The notes under the pieces were generated by a model. The model was not told where the DNA came from, did no database searches, and was given only the letters and a program-made list of their open reading frames with translations. 64,000 nt of DNA, taken from Lepisosteus oculatus. Lineage: Eukaryota > Chordata > Actinopteri > Semionotiformes > Lepisosteidae. Each line of letters starts with the position of its first letter. Position 1 is the stretch's first letter. Positions 10,017 through 21,539 of this stretch are shown piece after piece. The stretch spans positions 46,136,490 to 46,200,489 of the forward strand of contig NC_090709.1 of NCBI RefSeq assembly GCF_040954835.1, read 5' to 3'. Both the position numbers and the translations under genes were made by a program.

Positions 10017-13000
10017 GTGAGTACGCCTTCGTGTGTCGAATACACGCATTTCAGTCTCACCTTAGCGGAGGGGCGCCGTTAAACGTTTCCTTGCCTGACA
10101 AAGTGTAACTTTACAAAGCGGAGTTGACGCCCGTTTCCGCCGTCAACTAGAGAGGCCGGTATCGGGACTCGAAAGCTTTAAAATCTCGACATTTCTTCTC
10201 GTGGCGCTCATGTCCCGGCTACCGACCCAGGGAGCAGGCATTTCTCAAACAAAATACTGAAATTAGATCTTAAACTGACACTGAGGTGACTGCACAATAA
10301 ACAGCTCTTAAAACGCGCAAAACCGATGAAAGGGTTTGCAGCGGTTACGAACATTAAAGACGGTTTGGGATTTTTTTTTCTTTTAAGAAGAGCACAGTGA
10401 TCGTCTTGTATACTCGCTGTCCTCTGCCATTTTTTCAGATTCTTATAATCAAAGAGCATTAACGGGTGGAACGACCACTTTTTAAAACGGTGCTCTTGAT
10501 TTGTAATGATCCCTCTGTTGCACTTTAGCGAAGAGGCCACATTAGTTGATAGAAGATCTTGGCCGATATCGATCTGCAGGTAGTTCGCGGTGAAAATGAT
10601 TGGCAGTGACTCAACTGAAAGAATTATTGATTAATTGACTCACTTGTTTATTGAACTCGTATCCACAAGCGATGAGGGCTACTAAACGGTCAAGGTAAAT
10701 CACTTCATTCAGAGTTGTTTTGCTGAAGTTCTGTACACGTAACGTGATAGCTTGTGCAATCCTACACAAGAGGCGCTTTCTCTGCAGAGGATAGATTTCT
10801 CTCCGCGTCTCTCCAGGTACCGCTGTGCGGGAGGCAGCCGGTACCGGCGCCGCGGTGAGACCCGTCGGAGTCGGGGACACGGTGGTCCTGCCCTGCGACC
10901 TGCAGCTCGGCTACGAGGTGATGTGGTTCGTCCAGCGTGACGAGACACTGTTTCTGGGGCTCCTGGCCAGTAAGAGCCAGGCGGAGACGGTCAACTTCAA
11001 CTACGCGTCCGACTCCCGCTTCTCTCCGGCGCTGAACCCGTCCACCGGCTCCATCGACCTGAGGATCCGGAACGTGTCGCGAACAGACCTGGGGCTCTTC
11101 TACTGCGCGGGGAAAGCGCAGGGCCGGGTTGCTGTCGGAACCGGCACCAGGCTCGTCTGTGCGGGTGAGGACGGAGCCTTTTTCTAGATGCTGTCGGGTG
11201 TCAGATAGCGAAATAATAAGAGATAGTGGGTGTCGGCCGGCGGAGCTCTTTCTCTCCAGCTACAGGAAAGAACTTTTCTCAAACACCTGCGGTTTCTGTC
11301 TTTAATGACACACGACGACCTGCGGAGTTTCAGGGAGCTGAAAGCGTCCAAAACACGCCATAGTGTTTCTAATTAGCACCCGATTGGTAATCTACATAAT
11401 GAACAGGACCAATCCGAGAAGAGTGTCAATAACAATGACAGTAAAATATTTCGTACAATATCCCAAAGCGCTGAACAATATGATGGACAATTAAAATAGA
11501 AAAGTACAAACTAGGGCTCATTTCTCAGACTGCTCTGTCTCAAGCTGGGCGGGTATTGATTTAATGAATTAAAACAAATTCTCCTTTTGAGCAGCTAAAA
11601 CTGTGAAACTCCCCGTGCTTATTTGCGGAGATCAAGAGGCCCATTTCTCCTGTGTTTCCATCAAAACCTGAACACTAGTGGAAGCGAATCTGTTTTCCTC
11701 TCCTCTGTGTCCGTACTGTACTGCTCACTGTAACAGCATCTGGATAGATCTCTGGTGACAGAAGATCCAACGATCGATTGTTTCCTTTCTTAAAGACGGC
11801 AACTGAGATGTGGGGAAGCCTGTTTTGTTTCAAAGTTATCCCATTTCGGAGCAACCCGTTCTCCAAGTCTCCTTCTGCCTGTGTGGTGGTAACCGCACTT
11901 GTGTTTTCACCAGGTGGACAGTGTGAGGATGACCATCGGCAGGCGCGGTCTCCCTTTGAGCTGGAGAAGTCGTGCTTCATCATTCTGCTGCTGGTGCCTC
12001 CTCTCTCTGTCCTGATAACGTCCGGCTGCGTCTTCGGCCTCTTCCACCGGACAGGACAGTTCACGAGCCTGGGAGGTAGTGTCCCCTACTGTCAGAGCAC
12101 TGCAGTGAGCTTTCTTCTGTATGGGTTAAAGACATGTCTCTCGGACTGTGGTGAGCTCTCTCCTGTACGGGGTTAAAGACGAACTTGCGTGGTTATTATC
12201 TGCACTTACCTGCTGTAGACCTCAGTTATAGATTGCATGTTACCCTGGACAAGTGTTTGGTAAGCACATTGACTATATATATTGATATATCATTACAAAA
12301 CATAGCAGTGGTATCAGTGATTTGTCTCCAGTGACACTTGATACTTGAATGTCTGTATGAAACCCACATCAGAGATCAGTACAGTGAAAGTCCTGCACAG
12401 TAATTACCTCCTCCCGTCTCTTATAGGAGTACCATCATAGTCAGAATACAGTCTGATCAGATATGTTTCTGCTCCTTCTGAACAGGTGCAGGAACGTGCA
12501 TCAGCCCAGAAAAGAGAGAGAGCTGCAGGAGGAATGTACAGGTATTTGGCATCATTCCAATGACTAACCACGCAGATAATACTCGTTACCTGTCCTCTAA
12601 TCAGGACAGGAGTCGCTTCTTTACACAAAGGGTGGTGGGGGTGTGGAACAAGCTGCCCAGCCATGTTGTTGAAGCCAATACTCTGACTACTTCTTTTTTT
12701 AAAATGTTTATTTGAAAATGAAAGAATTTTACAAATACAAAGTAAAACAATTTACAGCTTTCATCTTTCATTTTTTGATTATATTGTTTTTTATATAATG
12801 AACTATTTACATTATGCCAGCATAGGAGGGAGGTTACAACTAGAAATACAATCAGCAAAAACACAACAAATAACCCACATTCTAGACAAAACAGTTTCAT
12901 CCTCATTTACAGAACAGAATCAGGTCTTAGCTGGGCCACAAACCCAATCCAGTCTTGCCAGCATTTGCTAATGCTCTCTGCTTGTAACCTAAGAGAAAAC

Positions 13001-13423
13001 GTAATCTTTTCCATTATATACATCTTTAACAACATTGATCTACTGTTCCGGTGTTGGAGGTCCTTAATAGACCATATTCCCATGATCGTTTTCTTGCTAG
13101 GAACTAAAAGAATTGTTGAACTAAAAGGCACTTGTTTATACAAAGAGTGGTGGGGGTGTGGAACAAGCTGCCCAGCCATGTGACTTCTCTCAACACACAG
13201 CTGGATGAGATCCATTAGGCATTGACTACCAAACAGACTGGAAGGGCTTTTGTATCTGTTCTTGTTTTCTTGTGCTTTAAGAAAAAAAAGTATCCAGACT
13301 GTTGCTCAGAAGTACAACTGGACCCTAAGTTAATCTTTACTCTGTTTTCAGGAAGTGGACCACTGTGAGACTTCAGACTTCATCGCTGTCCCGGGACGCA
13401 TCAGGACAAGACAGTTACAGTAA
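9974..13423 (+). CDS. Single-V-domain transmembrane receptor, NITR-like
   Basis: Five exons join in frame: 9974-10016 (start, signal peptide), 10817-11164 (V domain), 11914-12075 (membrane exon), 12486-12541 and 13352-13423, giving 681 nt or 226 residues. The first three junctions are phase 1 and the last is phase 0. The protein would have a short signal peptide, one Ig V domain, a membrane helix and a short tail. A J-like motif GTGTRLV closes the V domain inside the same exon, as in novel immune-type receptors of bony fish, innate receptors on lymphoid cells. The last two exons are less certain: a different frame of the last exon reads a Tyr motif DSYSKV but does not fit the splice phase. 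Whether it activates or inhibits cannot be told. Confidence 0.65.
10817..11164 (+). CDS. Ig V-domain exon with J-like motif
   Basis: The exon is 348 nt, phase 1 at both ends, between acceptor gcgtctctccag and donor gtgagg. It reads GDTVVLPC (first Cys), VMWFVQRDE (core Trp), SIDLRIRNVSRTDLGLFYC (second Cys, with Phe where Tyr is usual) and then GTGTRLVCAG, a J-segment-like G-x-G-T-x-L motif. One glycosylation site NVS is visible. The exon is strikingly CpG- and GC-rich compared with its surroundings. Confidence 0.85.
11914..12075 (+). CDS. Membrane-spanning exon of the NITR-like receptor
   Basis: After acceptor tgttttcaccag the exon reads an acidic stalk GQCEDDHRQ, then SCFIILLLVPPLSVLITSGC and VFGLFHR. 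The helix has no charged residue, so pairing with an adaptor such as DAP12 through a Lys/Arg is not supported. Length 162 nt, phase 1 on both sides, donor gtagtg. Confidence 0.65.
12615..12690 (+). repeat. LINE ORF2 C-terminal fragment
   Basis: Reads RFFTQRVVGVWNKLPSHVVE, the clearest copy of the peptide repeat in this window. It sits in the last intron of the NITR-like gene; a second copy follows at about 13130-13215. Confidence 0.65.
13130..13215 (+). repeat. LINE ORF2 C-terminal fragment
   Basis: Another copy of the same block (tacaaagagtggtgggggtg then gaacaagctgcccagccatg) ending with the conserved 'cagctggatgagatcc' part. It is cut out of frame by a small deletion. Confidence 0.6.
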
Positions 13424-14417
13424 AGTGTGTCCGTGTCCTGAACTCAGCTCTGTAACTCCTGGACCAGTCTGTGTTCTCCTGACTCAAGACGAGGGTCTGG
13501 TTGTTACTCCCATGACCCTCGTCCTGGCTTCTGCACCATGTTTTCAAAATGCCTCCTGGAAAGACTCTGGAATTCTCCCTTCTGGGAAAGAGACCGGAGA
13601 CCGGAGACACACTGGATCCCAGACAGGCCAGAGAGACAATGAGCATCAACAAGGTCGAGTGGTGTGATACTGGACTATGTCTGTGCCACGTGTTTAATCT
13701 AGACTCCTAGCTCTACAGCTCACGTCACACAGCTGGCAAGAGCTGCAGGACTTTACAACTGCAGATGACCTGGATTGGTGAAAGTATTACTGGAAAAGGT
13801 AAAAATACCAAAGAAAAATGGAGTTAAACTCTTTGAATCGGACCTTATTTGGAAGTATTTCTGCAGATAGCTCTTTTATATTTTGGTTAAATATTGCTGA
13901 GTGCACACATGGTATTGATAAAATATGCTTAACCAATCTAAGATTTTGCACAAGCAGCAGGTAAGGTGGACAAATTTAGGAACTGTGCCTATCGCTGTAC
14001 TCGTGCACAACACTTGCAATTAAAAGGCAGAACTATCACATAGTTACATTTTTTTTTTTTAGAATTATTAAATTAAAATAAGAATTTGCCAAGAGTTGCT
14101 TTTGTATTATGTTAATACACATATAACTATTAAACAGAACATGTTTGCTTAAACTTGTAGACTTTGCAGTGTGTGGCCGTGAAGCAGTGAGGGGAGGCCG
14201 TGTGAGAAAGACACCATCTTGGCTCCAAGCACTCCCCCTTTAGTGTGGCCTTGAGCCAAGATGGCTCCCAGCTAAGTGGAGCTGGAGACTCGGCCGGTGT
14301 GAATTAGTAATTAGCACTTGGGGAGAGGGAGTACAACTCCATGTGAGGGAACACAGCTGTCTACACTACAGTTGTGAAGTGATGGGTTGCAGGCTGTGTT
14401 TAGACTACAGCAGGTGC

Positions 14418-14520
14418 TGCTTTACACAAAGTGTGGTGGGAGTGTGGAACAAGCTGGCCAGCCTTGTTGCTGAAACTGATAACCTGACTTCTGTCAAGAC
14501 ACAGCTGGATGTCAACAGAA
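14418..14520 (+). repeat. LINE ORF2 C-terminal fragment
   Basis: Copy reading FTQSVVGVWNKLASLVAETD and onward; it lies immediately before the duplicated block, as the 440-655 copies do at the other end, so it may belong to the duplicated unit. Confidence 0.6.
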
Positions 14521-14574
14521 CTGGAGGACTTTCATTCCTGTCATCAAACAAAACCCTGATGAAGGTTTATTCCT

Positions 14575-14745
14575 GTGCTGAAAAGAGAAGAAAAACAACT
14601 TTTCAGCTGTGGAGCCTTCTTCAGATGCCAAGGCTCCACAGCCGAAACGTTGTTTTTCCTCTTTTTTCTGGAGCACAGGAATAAAGCTTTACTTGTTCCT
14701 TTGCAACCTACGCATGCTGACGCAGCTACCCCACCTGAACTAAAT
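14575..14745 (+). repeat. Dispersed repeat with an 11-bp hairpin
   Basis: Contains a near-perfect inverted repeat TGTGGAGCCTT / AAGGCTCCACA (about 14610-14642), then 'aggaataaa.ctttacttg' and CCTACGCATGCTGACGCAGC. The last part recurs at 47575-47640 in the same orientation and the hairpin arm recurs at about 20900. It looks like the 3' end of a SINE/LINE family. Confidence 0.6.
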
Positions 14746-14750
14746 GATGT

Positions 14751-15410
14751 GAAGTGTTTAATGTTTCTAATGAATAGTCACCTGCAGAATCACTAACTGA
14801 AAGAGCAGTTTCTAATGGGTGACAGCAAACTGAGCTGTTCATCTGGTCCCTCTGAAGTAGGAGGAAGTGCTTGTGGCTGAGAGAGTACAGACCCCCAGAC
14901 TCAGGGTCCTGCAGTAGCTCAGGGGTGTGAACTATGAGCACAGAGAGAGGAGCTGTGCAGTTTGGCTGCTCTCGGAGGTGTCTGTGCTCAGGCAGGGCTC
15001 ACACTGACCGCAGGGAAACTGTAGGCGTTCGAGCTCAGAGCAGAGCGAAGCACAAACCAGGACAACAAGCTTACTAGACTCTGGCCGACGGCACACAGGA
15101 AAGACAGAGCCTCATCTGTGCCTCTCACTGACACTGGCTTCAGTTAAAAATAAACCAGTTAACTCCTTCTCAAAGGGCTTAATGACCTGACGGAGGGATT
15201 TATTTGCTTTTTAAAATGTTTTTCCTAAAAGTGTATTTAGATATGACCCTAAGGGTGTTTTTGGTAAAAGGAACAACAATAAAAAGTAAGCTATATCTAT
15301 TATGTGTACATGTACTGTATCTGTTAAACATCGTCAAGCTCTTCTGAACCCATTTTAAACTCGGTAACTTTGACCTTGGAGGTTATTGGTGAGCAAATGT
15401 TGATGGTTTG
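14751..15410. repeat. Duplicated block, copy B
   Basis: Direct-orientation partner of 748-1400. Differences are small indels and substitutions, including an extra GA in 'cagagagagga'. The minus strand again reads ELLQDPESGGLYSLSHKHF. With copy A it brackets the two Ig receptor genes. Confidence 0.75.
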
Positions 15411-17110
15411 GACACCAACTTCCTGTTATTAATGAAAATAAATACCCAACAAAGTTTTCTTGATCTAAGAGATTAACAACAAACCGGACTCGGAGGTAAT
15501 ACAGCTGTAATACAGTAGCAGATCTGCCGATAGTCTTCAGCTCCTGCCCTTCAACATCCATCCTGGAAGAGTATGTCAACGCACCGCGACCGTCTGCTGC
15601 AGTTTTATCAAGAGCCCAGCCTGAAGTGCATGTTTTATAGGACCAAAACTAAGGTCCAATAGAAGTTACGATCAACAGGACTAAAAATCATTAAAAAAAA
15701 AAACCACAAGGCGATTCTACCTTTAAGTCTCTCTTTATTGCCTTGGGGGGAGGTGGATTGGAGAAATCTTCCAATTACGAAGCAAATGTAACCCACTTCC
15801 ACACTTCCTATTCCAGGGCCGTGGGCAGAAACGTGCTCGCCAATCGGACACGGACTCGCTTTGAGCTTTCCCCTGGAATGGCGGCGTACTGGTTGGCCCG
15901 CACGGAGTTTCATGGTTTATGACCGTCAATCAGAATCCAACGGGTAGGTTTTTAGGATGCGGAAGGTCCTCTTACTGGGCTGCAGAGCGCCTCTCTGTTG
16001 CAGGAACTGGGGGACGATGTCGCACAGAGCGACAGACCTCACATTCTGCCGGGAACAAGCTGCACGACCAGTCGTGGTCTGTTTGGGAATACTACAGCCT
16101 ATAATAACTCGTTTGTTTTTTACCACGACGGGCTCCAATTCGCGTTTCGCTGGGCGGTATCCGTATGACCTCTCCTTCATACATTTAAAACGGACAGAAC
16201 GCGAAGATCTCCATTATATAACGTAAAATCTCCAAACGCGTTGAGCGAGGTCCGTCTCCTCAGGTCGTGTGTTTCCGCGCTGTTTCTGTTCAAACACACA
16301 GCTCTGCTAGATGAAGCGGAGCTCAGTTCAGACAGGACGTGTGACCTTGCTCTTGCTGTCAATAACAGTCCGGCCCTAAGGGAGCTCCGGTTCTGTAGGT
16401 TTATGGTTTTTTTTTAATCACAATTAAATCGCACGTTTTGGAAAACAATTGGTGGGGAAATACGTTATTTAATAGCGATATCCCTAAAGAAACAGTAAAA
16501 AGACAAGTTCAATGCTCGAGATATGAATTGTACTTTGAAAACAAGGGTATTTAAAGTCAACCTTAAGGTACGCAGCCTTGATGTACAAAACCCGTATAAT
16601 CACCGGGCGAGAGAATAATCCAAATCACACCAACAAAAGCCTATCGCTCCTCAGCGAGTTACTGATTAGATTTCTCCACGGAATTTTTAATCTGCATGTG
16701 CACTTAGGTGTTGTTTTTAGCTGGATCCCAGGAACGCTTGGGTGAGCGGAAAATGCAGGAAAGTCCGCGTGAGGTGCTCCACAGGTGTCAAAACCACGCG
16801 GCCCTGACCTCTGGTTTCAACACGGCTATGAGCTCGGAGGCAACAGGGCGGCGCGCTTATTTATAGACGCAGGCGAGGGAGGAGAGGTGGCTGTGAACCT
16901 GCAGGCAGCCCAGTGGTCAAGATCTGCACCTGCTTCAGTTTGCTCACGGTGAATCCCTAAAGCAGCTCGAAGTGGTCCCTGCGGTTTAGATCCGGGCGAA
17001 ATCACGTCCGGTCTGTCAGGCCGACAGACGACTTGATCAAAGGGATCAAACAGGTGAAGCCGAAACCGAAGACACAAGTGGAACAAGGAACATTTAATAC
17101 TGCAAGATCA
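15411..17110. other. No gene seen
   Basis: Several short frames on both strands, none with a recognisable domain. A CpG-containing stretch at 15.9-16.4 kb is not explained. A weak tRNA-like A-box text (gcagcccagtggtcaag) lies at 16904-16920. Confidence 0.45.
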
Positions 17111-17119
17111 TTTAATATG

Positions 17120-17200
17120 GAGGACAGGAGGCTCTTCTTTACCCAGAGGGTGGTGGGGCTGGGGAAAAAGCCGCTCAGCCGTGTTGTTATCCCACCTGAT
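17120..17200 (+). repeat. LINE ORF2 C-terminal fragment
   Basis: Reads RRLFFTQRVVGLGKKPLSRV, a diverged copy of the recurrent peptide block. Confidence 0.6.
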
Positions 17201-17572
17201 GGGAGTTCAGTTCTGTTTCTGAAGACATCCTTATTTGATTCTGTTGTTTTTTTAAAAGAAAAAAAACCTTATAGTCCTTATCGGGCGTGATTGCTTTCAT
17301 AAAAAACATATTTTTACCGTGACCTGTAAGCCGGTCGAAATGACAAACAAAAAAAGAAAAAAAACGATACTGGTGGATATAAAAACAGGTTTCTCGGAGC
17401 ATATTTTACAGAATGACATCCACGTATACACACACCTTGTCTCTACACAAAGTACCGTTTGAAAGTGAGAGAACCAGACACTGCCTTTTTGTGCCTTTTT
17501 TCTCGAATCTACAATTCCGCTACACCAGATAATTGCGGCTTGACTAACAAAACTATTGTTTTTTAAAACTCT

Positions 17573-17620
17573 CAGCTTTGTTCCACACCCCCACCACCCT
17601 TTGTGTAAAGAAGAGCTTCT
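17573..17620 (-). repeat. LINE ORF2 C-terminal fragment (minus)
   Basis: Short minus-strand copy: the plus strand shows ttgttccacacccccaccac then cctttgtgtaaagaag, the reverse complement of the block at 12.6 kb. Confidence 0.6.
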
Positions 17621-17839
17621 TGTTTTTCCAACAGCAAACACAGAATCAGCAGGACAGGCAAAAACCTGCACACCGATTTTATTCCTTATATATCACTTTG
17701 TTTTCTGCCATCAAGGTTCCCAACACTGCTAAGAGATCACTTTCGTGCAAAACTAAACGCAGTTATAATGGAAATTCTTGCCCTGTAGCTGTGACAATAC
17801 TTGTTTGTCTAGTCTTAGCAGCATGTATCAGACAGAAAG

Positions 17840-18175
17840 CTGTCCTGACTGGAGGAGCTCACCTAGCTGTGTCTAGAGAGAAGCCAGGGTATCGGTTTCA
17901 ACAACAGGGCTGGGGCTGGGCAGCTTGTTCCCTCCTTCCACCCCTCTCTGTGTACAGTAGAGCCTCCTGTCCTAACTGGAGGAGCTCACCCAGCTGTGTC
18001 TGGAGAGAAGCCAGGGTATCGACTTTAACAACAGGGCTGGGCAGCTTGTTCCATACTCCCACCGCTCTCTGTGTAGAGTAGAGCCTCCTGTCCTGACTGG
18101 AGGAGCTCACCCAGCTGTGTCTGGAGAGAAGCCAGGGTATCGACTTCAACAACAGGGCTGGGGAGCCTGTTCCAG
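17840..18175 (-). repeat. Tandem array of the LINE-derived block, about three copies
   Basis: Three head-to-tail copies of about 120 bp, each with 'ggagctcacc.agctgtgtct' and 'cttgttcc' boundaries; the minus strand reads VGVWNKLPSPVVKVDTLASL and GELLQLGQEALLYTE repeatedly. This is the only place where the block forms an array. Confidence 0.7.
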
Positions 18176-18629
18176 ATTCAAGCTGTGACCTCCTGGTGCC
18201 TTGCAGAAACAAAAAAATCAAAAAGGAAAGACTTTCCACAGGAGAAGCCTCCGAAAACACAGCTGAACCTGTTTTACATGATCGCTTGGTATCAAATGAA
18301 ACTGAAACACACCTTTTTTTGAATTCACTGCTCACTGGGCTTGCAGAAACTTCCCCATTTGCACTTCCCCAGTTGTTTCCGGTGTCAGGATGCGGTTTTG
18401 AAGTCAATTTTCCACTGCCTGACATCTAAATACAGCAGCTGCTGCTCAGAGTGAAAGAGACCTCAGAGTGCGCCTCTCCCCAGCTCTCCTGTGAACATCA
18501 GCAGTAGTTTTGGTAGTTTTTTTTCCGAAGCCACAGAGCCACCGCTCTGCCCTAAAAATTCTCAGGTTTCGCTAAGAAATCCAATCAACCTTTGCGGAGA
18601 CCATGTTTATATCACAGAAAAAAAAATCT

Positions 18630-18702
18630 GTCCCTGGGTGGGCTCAAACTACTAACCTTTCAGTTAAAAGCCAAATGCGCTAACCAATTGCACCACAGAG
18701 AC
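18630..18702 (-). tRNA. tRNA-Asn-like gene with UUU anticodon (probably a pseudogene)
   Basis: The minus strand reads a 73-nt cloverleaf starting GTCTCTGTGGTGCAATTGG and ending GAGCCCACCCAGGGAC, which matches vertebrate tRNA-Asn(GUU) closely. Acceptor stem GTCTCTG/CAGGGAC is intact. The anticodon loop is CTTTTAA, so the anticodon is UUU (Lys) instead of GUU. The anticodon stem keeps pairing only through G-T wobbles, and the T-loop/B-box has TTTGA instead of TTCGA. A run of nine T follows within 3 nt, a normal Pol III terminator. Identity elements would favour Asn charging, so if made it could misread AAA codons; decay is more likely. Confidence 0.75.
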
Positions 18703-19477
18703 TGACTAATGAGGAAAGGGGAGCCCTTCCTATCTCTCACTGGAATTCTGTAAAACCAGTCAATCACCCTAAAGGCATTCTAACCTTCCAAAGTGTTGTT
18801 GTTCTGTACAGCGCTTTAAAGGTGCTATATAAGATCACGTTTATTGTTATAACTTGGAAGGCTGGAGCACCTGGAGAAAATGCAGGGAGAACACAGAATG
18901 TTCTCCACCCTCTTGCTGGTCCTTGAACCAGGGGAGGCGTGAGGCCACAGCTCGAACCGCCACAGACCTGCGCTGCCCGCAACGCACAGCTACATCAGGG
19001 TAGGCGGACAGAACCAAGATGGCCTTAAAGCTTTAACGAGCAGGTCATGTCCTCCTGTCTCACAAACCTCAGGTAACCCCGACTCACGGGGCCTACAGCC
19101 GCATGTTTCCAGCACCCTAACCTTGCACCCTAACCTCTGTGAGAGCAAGAACTCCAACGCTGATGCAATTAAACAATATTTCTGCAACCAAAAATGGAGA
19201 CACCGGGCCCCTTCACTCAGACAGACAAACTGGAGCCCCTGTCTTTTCCTAGGCGCAGCGCGGTCAGCGTTAGGCAGCTTGGGTTTCAACCAGAACTAGG
19301 AGGCGTGGATGGACATCACCTCTGTGACAGCTCCCCTGCACTGGCTGCCCTGCGGCTTTCAGAACAAGACTGAAAACCCTACTGCTCTCCTTTCAGCATG
19401 ACTCCTGTTGAGACTCTGGGCGGCTGTTTGAGTGACTGCTGTCTTCAGACTCTGGCTTGCGTTCACTTTCAGGGAGA

Positions 19478-20165
19478 CTGCCACAAACACTGGGAGACGC
19501 CAAGAGACACTGGAAGACCCCGAGAGACACTGATAGACACTAGGAGATGTTGAGAGACAAAGAGATACCCTGGGAGACGCCGAGAGACACTGGGAGACCC
19601 CAAGAAACACTGGTAGACGCTGAGAGACACTGAGATACCCTGGGAGATGCCGAGAGACACTGAGATACCCTGGGAGATGCCGAGAGACACTTGGAGATGC
19701 TGGGAGACACTGAGATATGCTCGGAGACGCCGAGAGATGCTGGGAGATGCCGAGAGACCCCGAGAGACACTGAGATACCCTGGGAGACCCTGAGAGACAC
19801 TGCGAGATGCTGAGAGACACTGAGACACCCTGAGAGACACTGAGATACCCTGGGAGACACTGGGAGACCCCAAGAGACCGTGGGAGACTGAGAGATGCAG
19901 AGAGATGCTGGGAAATGCTGAGACACTCCAGGACACTCTGAGAGACACTGTTATACTCTGGTGGACTCTGAGATAGAGGTAGTGGGAGACACTGGGAGAC
20001 TCTGAGAGACACTGGGAGGCTCTGGTAGACTCTGAGAGAGAGAGGCAGTGGGAGACACTGGGAGACAGGAGAGGCACTGGGAGACTCCGGGAGACAGTGG
20101 GAGGCACTGGGAGAATCGGAGAGACAGTGGGAGACACGGAGAGGCACTGGGAGACATTCTGCTCT
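19478..20165. repeat. Long minisatellite, 15-bp period
   Basis: About 690 bp of imperfect GAGACACTGGGAGAC / GCCGAGAGACACTGA type units with a 15-bp beat. Because 15 is a multiple of three, long frames (up to 262 codons, SVSQCLSxS repeats) stay open on the minus strand; they are not genes. Confidence 0.9.
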
Positions 20166-20617
20166 GTTGCCCCAAGCCTGTGGAATGATCTCTTAGGTCT
20201 CCCCAGGTCTCGCCAGTCAGTCAGCTCTTAAACAGCCACTTCCAGACTCCAGCTGTTATCCCTGTCTGGCTCTCCTGACGTGTGTGAGCCCGTGCCCTGG
20301 GGAGGGGAGGCATCTGATAAAGTGTTTGTTAGCATTCGGAGAGCTGCAGGGCCAGACTGCAGGGGAGGAGCTACTGTGGGGCTCACTATCGGGGATGCAG
20401 CTGTGCTGGTCTCCCTTCACCACAAATTCATGCCCAGGGGTGAAAAAAAAAACAGCCGTTTCTCCCATCCTCTTGATTTCTTCCAAAACATGTCGTTTTT
20501 GCCTCCTGTTTTACTTCCCTTCTTGGTCTGAGACGCAGTCACTGAGCTTTCAGGACTCAGCTGGCTGCCCGCTGTCGGAAAGTGTGAAAAGAGTTGCTTC
20601 CGGGTCAGGGCTCAGGC

Positions 20618-20745
20618 CCATTGACCACAGCCTAGACGTAGAAACCGGACACAAGCAGACCTGGCTGTCCAGAGAGGACAGGCTCAGTGACCACAGCCTG
20701 GACATAGATACTGGACACAGGCAGACCCGGCTGTCCAGAGAGGTG
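20618..20745 (+). repeat. Two-copy tandem repeat, ~60 bp
   Basis: 'ccacagcctagacgtagaaa' and 'ccacagcctggacatagata' head two similar units, each ending ctggctgtccagagagg or ccggctgtccagagagg. Confidence 0.7.
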
Positions 20746-20929
20746 CACTTCCTGCTACACTTTACTGCCATCCCAGAAAAACTTTGGGACTAGACAAACA
20801 TTCTTCCCAAAATATATCTAATCCCAGAATTCCAGTTAATAACGCTGATGAAAACAGGTTAACACTCTAATACAGATTAATTCCCTGTGCAGAAGTGAAG
20901 AAGGCTCCACAGCCAGCCAGGTCAGGATG

Positions 20930-20995
20930 CTCTACTTTACACAAAGGGTGGTGGGGGTGGGGAACAAGCTGGCCAGCTGCGTTGCTGACAGAGTT
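20930..20995 (+). repeat. LINE ORF2 C-terminal fragment
   Basis: Copy with ctttacacaaagggtggtgg then ggaacaagctggccagc. It is preceded by gaaggctccacagc, an arm of the hairpin repeat at 14.6 kb. Confidence 0.6.
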
Positions 20996-21379
20996 TGTGA
21001 GTTGGAGTTAGGTGTACGGTAAGTGACTGGAGACTTTGTTTCTTGACCAGTGGAATTGAAGAAATGTAACAGTTTAATTAAAATATATATTGTAACACAT
21101 ACGGCTGAAATTACAGGTTATGCGAGGCTGGGCTCAACTGGCTCCGGAGGCGATCTTAGGTGTGAACACCCATGTGAACACAAATATAAATATGCCAGGG
21201 AAGGTTCCTATTATACGAAATGATTATTGATCATTAGTTTCACTTTAATTTCTGCGGTTTTGCGAGACAGCTGGGAAAAAAATTCACCATATTCTCACAG
21301 TGGTGATCTTTCCCTGACCTCAGTAACAAGATGCCCTCTGTACAAGACAACAAGAAACTCATCTGCACTATGTAGGTAT

Positions 21380-21530
21380 TTCCCGTAAGCCAATGAACCC
21401 ACCAGCAAGAGACTGGGACTGTAGGAGGAAACCCCAGTAAACACAAAACATGCAAACTCGACACAGATAATCCCCCAGGAACTGAAGTCAGGCAGTGATG
21501 TTAACCACTGCACTACCCTGCCACTAAGGG
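21380..21530 (+). repeat. Interspersed repeat copy ('GGAGGAAACC' type)
   Basis: Degraded copy of the vertebrate repeat at 3.4 kb: gactgtaggaggaaacccc, acatgcaaactcgacacaga, and a final 'ttaaccactgcactaccctg'. Confidence 0.65.
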
Positions 21531-21539
21531 GTATCAGGT

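Noticed and set aside
13365-13667. 100-codon plus frame containing DSYSKV as the tail of the NITR-like gene
   Set aside because: It begins at a GTG and needs a phase-2 junction that the preceding exon does not supply. Kept only as an alternative.
19359-20147. 262-codon minus-strand frame rich in SVSQCLS repeats
   Set aside because: It is the translation of a 15-bp minisatellite; the other minus frames are open too.
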